Shown here one piece after another: positions 61,075 through 64,000 of a stretch of DNA of 64,000 bases. The first letter of the stretch is position 1, and the number at the start of each line of letters is the position of its first letter. The DNA comes from Eunapius fragilis. Its lineage: Eukaryota > Porifera > Demospongiae > Spongillida > Spongillidae. The translations under genes were made by a program, and so were the position numbers. Under the pieces are notes generated by a model that was not told where the DNA came from, searched no databases, and worked only from the letters and a program-made list of their open reading frames with translations. The stretch is from the NCBI GenBank assembly GCA_963681505.1, contig OY811981.1:3226572-3290571 (forward strand), given 5' to 3'.

Positions 61075-62259
61075 GTCACTGCCATGATTTAACCATGTAT
61101 ACTTGAGCTAGAAAACTGATAAAATAGTTGTCTGTTGTACTTTTGTAGCTGTTGTTTTTGAATTGAGGTGGAAATGGTGGCATTCTATCCTAATTGTTGC
61201 ATATGTACAAATATGACATGTGGTGCAGCCTAAAAATCATAGAAATGAAAGAAACAAACAAATACAAATGTATAGACATGCTCCCTCAGAAGCACAGATG
61301 TAGGATCTGCAGCTGTGTGAATATGACAATGTATACAAATTGCTGGCTGCAGGTACTTGGATTCCACTATCTCAGTGAAACAATTTACTTTCTAAAATGT
61401 TAAACTACTCCTATGGTATTCAAACATTGTTTTCTGTTCAATTATCCTACATTACGACTAACATAATTTCAACAAAGAAAGTCACTAACTTACTCCAATG
61501 TTAAAATATTGGTGCGACTATGTATGGAGCATATGGGTTTCTGCCATGAATACATAACCCTATTATTAAACATACATTAAACCCAATATGTTTAACACAC
61601 AGTGAAATTCAATTTGCAATGAGTCCCTCAGGGGATCAAGTACACAAAAAAGGTGTGGCCTTGTTTTTGAAGGGTGTTACTTTATTATGCGGGGAATAAT
61701 AATAACTCTGCTCAGTGGTGAATCCAGCATTCGGGAGGGGTGTGTGGCTCAAGTTTAATAAGGTGTGGGAGGGGTCTCCGCACACTGCAGCTAGGGGGAT
61801 ATGGAAGAGAGCCATAAACTTCTCCATCTGGGTCTAGGGCTCTGCCCCAGAAGCATTGCAATTGACAATGTTTTGTTTCGCATAAAAAATTTAATAGCAA
61901 ATTGCTATGGTTACTATTTATTTTAAGGGGGGGGGGGGGGGGGAGGGTGGTCATGGGCCCATTTTGCCTCCCCCACCCTGGATCCCCTAATGCTGTGCGA
62001 TTTTGGTCCACAAGGTTACCTGCCTTCGTGCACTTCCATTACATCAACCCTTGATTTGAAAGAGGTAACATACTCCATACGCATGAGCCATTTTAATGCT
62101 TAATTAAGGCAACATTTGAGGTCCCTATATAATTTCAGCAGTTTAAATTACTTATACATGAACTGATTTGGACATTTAGATAACATATGGCATGCAGTAT
62201 CTTATTTTTAAATGCTTGTTTTAACAGTCACAACAAGGGTGTTTGCACATGTAGACTCT
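61075..62259. other. Convergent intergenic region
   Basis: Lies between the 3' ends of copy 2 (+) and the TAB1-like gene (-). A MITE occupies about 61712-61993; otherwise no gene seen. Confidence 0.5.
61712..61993. mobile_element. hAT-type MITE with poly-G run
   Basis: Left end CAGTGGTGAATCCAGCATTCG; the right end is the complement of CAGCATTAGGGGATCCAGGG. A G run of about 18 lies at 61927. The end motif is the CAGTGG(C/T)G.ATCCAG type seen in other MITEs here. No clear target duplication. Confidence 0.5.
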
Positions 62260-63906
62260 TTACAAAACAGTATATGTTTCAAATCTATATATTAAGAGAG
62301 TCATATCATCTCTTTTGCGGCAAGCCTTAGATCGTGGACATTCTGCTGGACTCCCCAGGAAGGCCTCCTCATGGAGGTGGGCCACCTGGTCCAGTGTGGT
62401 CTGTGCTATGGAGCTGAACTCCACACCTGGTGTTTGGGCACATCTGTGTACCATGTTAGCCAGAACCTGGTTGGCACCAATGGTCTGGGCACCCTCCACT
62501 TCAGCTGCCTCAATGCTCTTGTACACTCCATCACTCATAAGCATGAGGTAAAGGAAAGAGTCTTCTATTTCAGTTACTGCTGCTGATGGTTCTGCTGTAC
62601 CTGGTGGACCTGAGGCACTCCTATAATGTGTGATAACATCTGTAAACTGAAAGGGTATAAACATACATTCAAATCATTATTATAGATTCAACAATTTTTT
62701 AATTATGTGGCAATTCAAAAGTAAAGGAATTATTTCTCCTAGCTAGTATGAATGCTCAAAACTGAAATATTACTAAGTTACTAATGAGAAGACATGCATT
62801 TATCAGCTGAGCATTTAAAACAGTTGAAGTGACCTGGTGCTCTATTACCTCAAGATGTCCACACTCTTGTACCCTCCCTTGATGTTGTAGTCTCCAATGG
62901 ATCGGGTGTTCTCATGTGGACCAAGACGTCCAGATCTCTTCAGTACCTCTGGGTCCAGTCCTAGCCTCTCCAACCTTTTTAGTTCATCTTCATTCTTGAC
63001 ATCATGGTCAGTGCTCAGCTGTCGTGTCTCCAATGTTCCACTGGGACCTTGGCAAACAATTACTGCTCTTGAGTTTCCAATGTTGGCCACATAGAGCTTG
63101 TTTCCATGTACTAAAGCCAACACAGCAGTGCACCCTCCTGATATAAGTGGCTCGAGTTCTTCTAGTCTGACAACTTCACTTGGAAACTTCCGATATGTCT
63201 CATATGATTTTTCTACGCCCTATTGGCATTTCAAAGCTCAGTGTTATGCAAAAACACGTTCACACACAAGCACACAAAATCACAAACTGCATAAATGATA
63301 AGGTATTCTTTATTACTTTGCACAGCATGTCTGCTGTAGATTTTCATAACACAGTTACGGTTTGTTTGTTTCAGGTATTTTTAAAATGTTTTAGATCTGT
63401 GGCAACATCGATTCAAATATAATGGCCTATAATTTTTTTTACAAACTTACATAGTTAACCAATAGTTTTCAAATTACATGCTATTGACTTGCATTTGGTA
63501 TGGTAGACTTCAAAGTTTCTAACTCATCAACATACTGCTGGATGAATTCAAAAAATTCCAAGTCAGCCTCTTTGGTAAGTTCTTTTAACCTGAGCAAGAT
63601 ATGCTGATCATTGCCATTAGAAATAATTCTTTTCCAATTCTTGGAACCAAAAACACGCATGAAATAGTCAAGTACCATAGTAACGCAAGAAGAACCTTTG
63701 TGGCCATCCAAAACAATTAATATATCACACATGTCAGCTTCCATGTGGAGCAAGCGATCTTCATTCTGATAAGATGTTGGGTAGCAAGTAATATGATTGT
63801 AGGTAACATTAGTAAAAGTTGCTGTGCTGAGGTTTGGAGAATTCCTTTCCTCTTTCACGAGAAGTTTAGCTGTCTTGTCTATGGCAGTTCTGGAGCCAAC
63901 TTTAGC
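62260..63906 (-). CDS. TAB1-like PP2C-family protein (5' end outside window)
   Basis: Exons in reverse: 63906-63493 (preceded by acceptor CTGCAG, so more lies beyond the window), 63219-62849, 62620-62260. Phases fit; the first intron would use a GC donor (GCAAGT). The 381 residues cover most of a PP2C fold: DILIVLDGHKGSSC, LEPLISGGCTAVLALVHGNK, LYVANIGNSRAVI, ENTRSIGDYNIKGGYKSVD, LMLMSDGVYKSIEAAE, RDDMTLLIYRF. Order and wording follow TAB1, the activator of the kinase TAK1, which is a pseudophosphatase in vertebrates. Here DGH, SDG and DDM, the usual metal-binding aspartates, are kept. The frame stops just after the fold (stop 62260-62262), without a visible TAK1-binding tail, unless GTAAAG at about 62264 is a donor. 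Confidence 0.8.
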
Positions 63907-64000
63907 CTGCAGTATGAACGACATGTTTATATGCAAACATAGAATTTTTTTAAAAATGCTAAATGTGTAAATATCTGTGAAACATAATACATGTATTGTA

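Overview
The window looks like nuclear DNA of an early-branching animal, probably a demosponge. The genes have many short introns (often 50-150 bp) with GT-AG borders. The protein families are metazoan: HECW-type HECT ubiquitin ligases, TRIM-NHL, FAXDC2-type fatty-acid hydroxylase and TAB1-like PP2C. Intergenic DNA is packed with short inverted-repeat transposons, Helitron-like elements, (GT)n arrays and long poly-G/poly-C runs. The species is inferred from style, not proven. There is a 200-base assembly gap at 1996-2195.

Layout. 1-2292: a Helentron-like element. 2688-18632 (+): the first HECW-like E3 ligase gene (SKICH-like N-terminus, C2, variable middle, HECW helical box, WW, a repeated module, HECT). 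Its introns hold a MULE-like element with a Tigger remnant inside, minisatellites and an in-frame duplication of two exons. 19217-21911: a second full Helentron-like unit. 22-33.5 kb: a mobile-element thicket with an RT fragment and a large inverted duplication (arms about 23.85-29.06 and 31.1-33.44 kb). The left arm was entered by a palindrome-headed Helentron variant and by a 2.58-kb inverted-repeat element carrying a BEN-domain gene. The right arm was entered by another Helentron variant. 33806-35806 (+): single-exon TRIM-NHL gene. 37646-42715 (-): six-exon FAXDC2-like gene with an 830-bp polypurine tract in an intron. 43.9-47.5 kb: an RT fragment and a long-TIR element. 48853-52850: third Helentron-like unit, itself invaded by three elements. 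53208-61074 (+): second HECW-like gene, a paralogue of the first. 62260-63906 (-): TAB1-like PP2C gene, running off the right edge.

Gene relations. The two HECW-like genes share exon order and phases, and are separated by about 34.6 kb of mainly mobile DNA plus two unrelated genes. Both carry a coding minisatellite at the same place, between the C2 domain and the helical box, but with unrelated repeat units. HECW, TRIM-NHL and TAB1 families act in ubiquitin and kinase signalling in other animals; nothing here shows that they are co-regulated.

The most novel item is the Helentron-like family. Each copy starts with a near-perfect palindrome of about 285 bp. The arm sequence differs strongly between subfamilies, yet the two arms still match within each copy, and a short motif near the opposite end changes along with them. 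Second is the BEN-domain gene inside a transposon whose ends are arrays of palindromic repeats.
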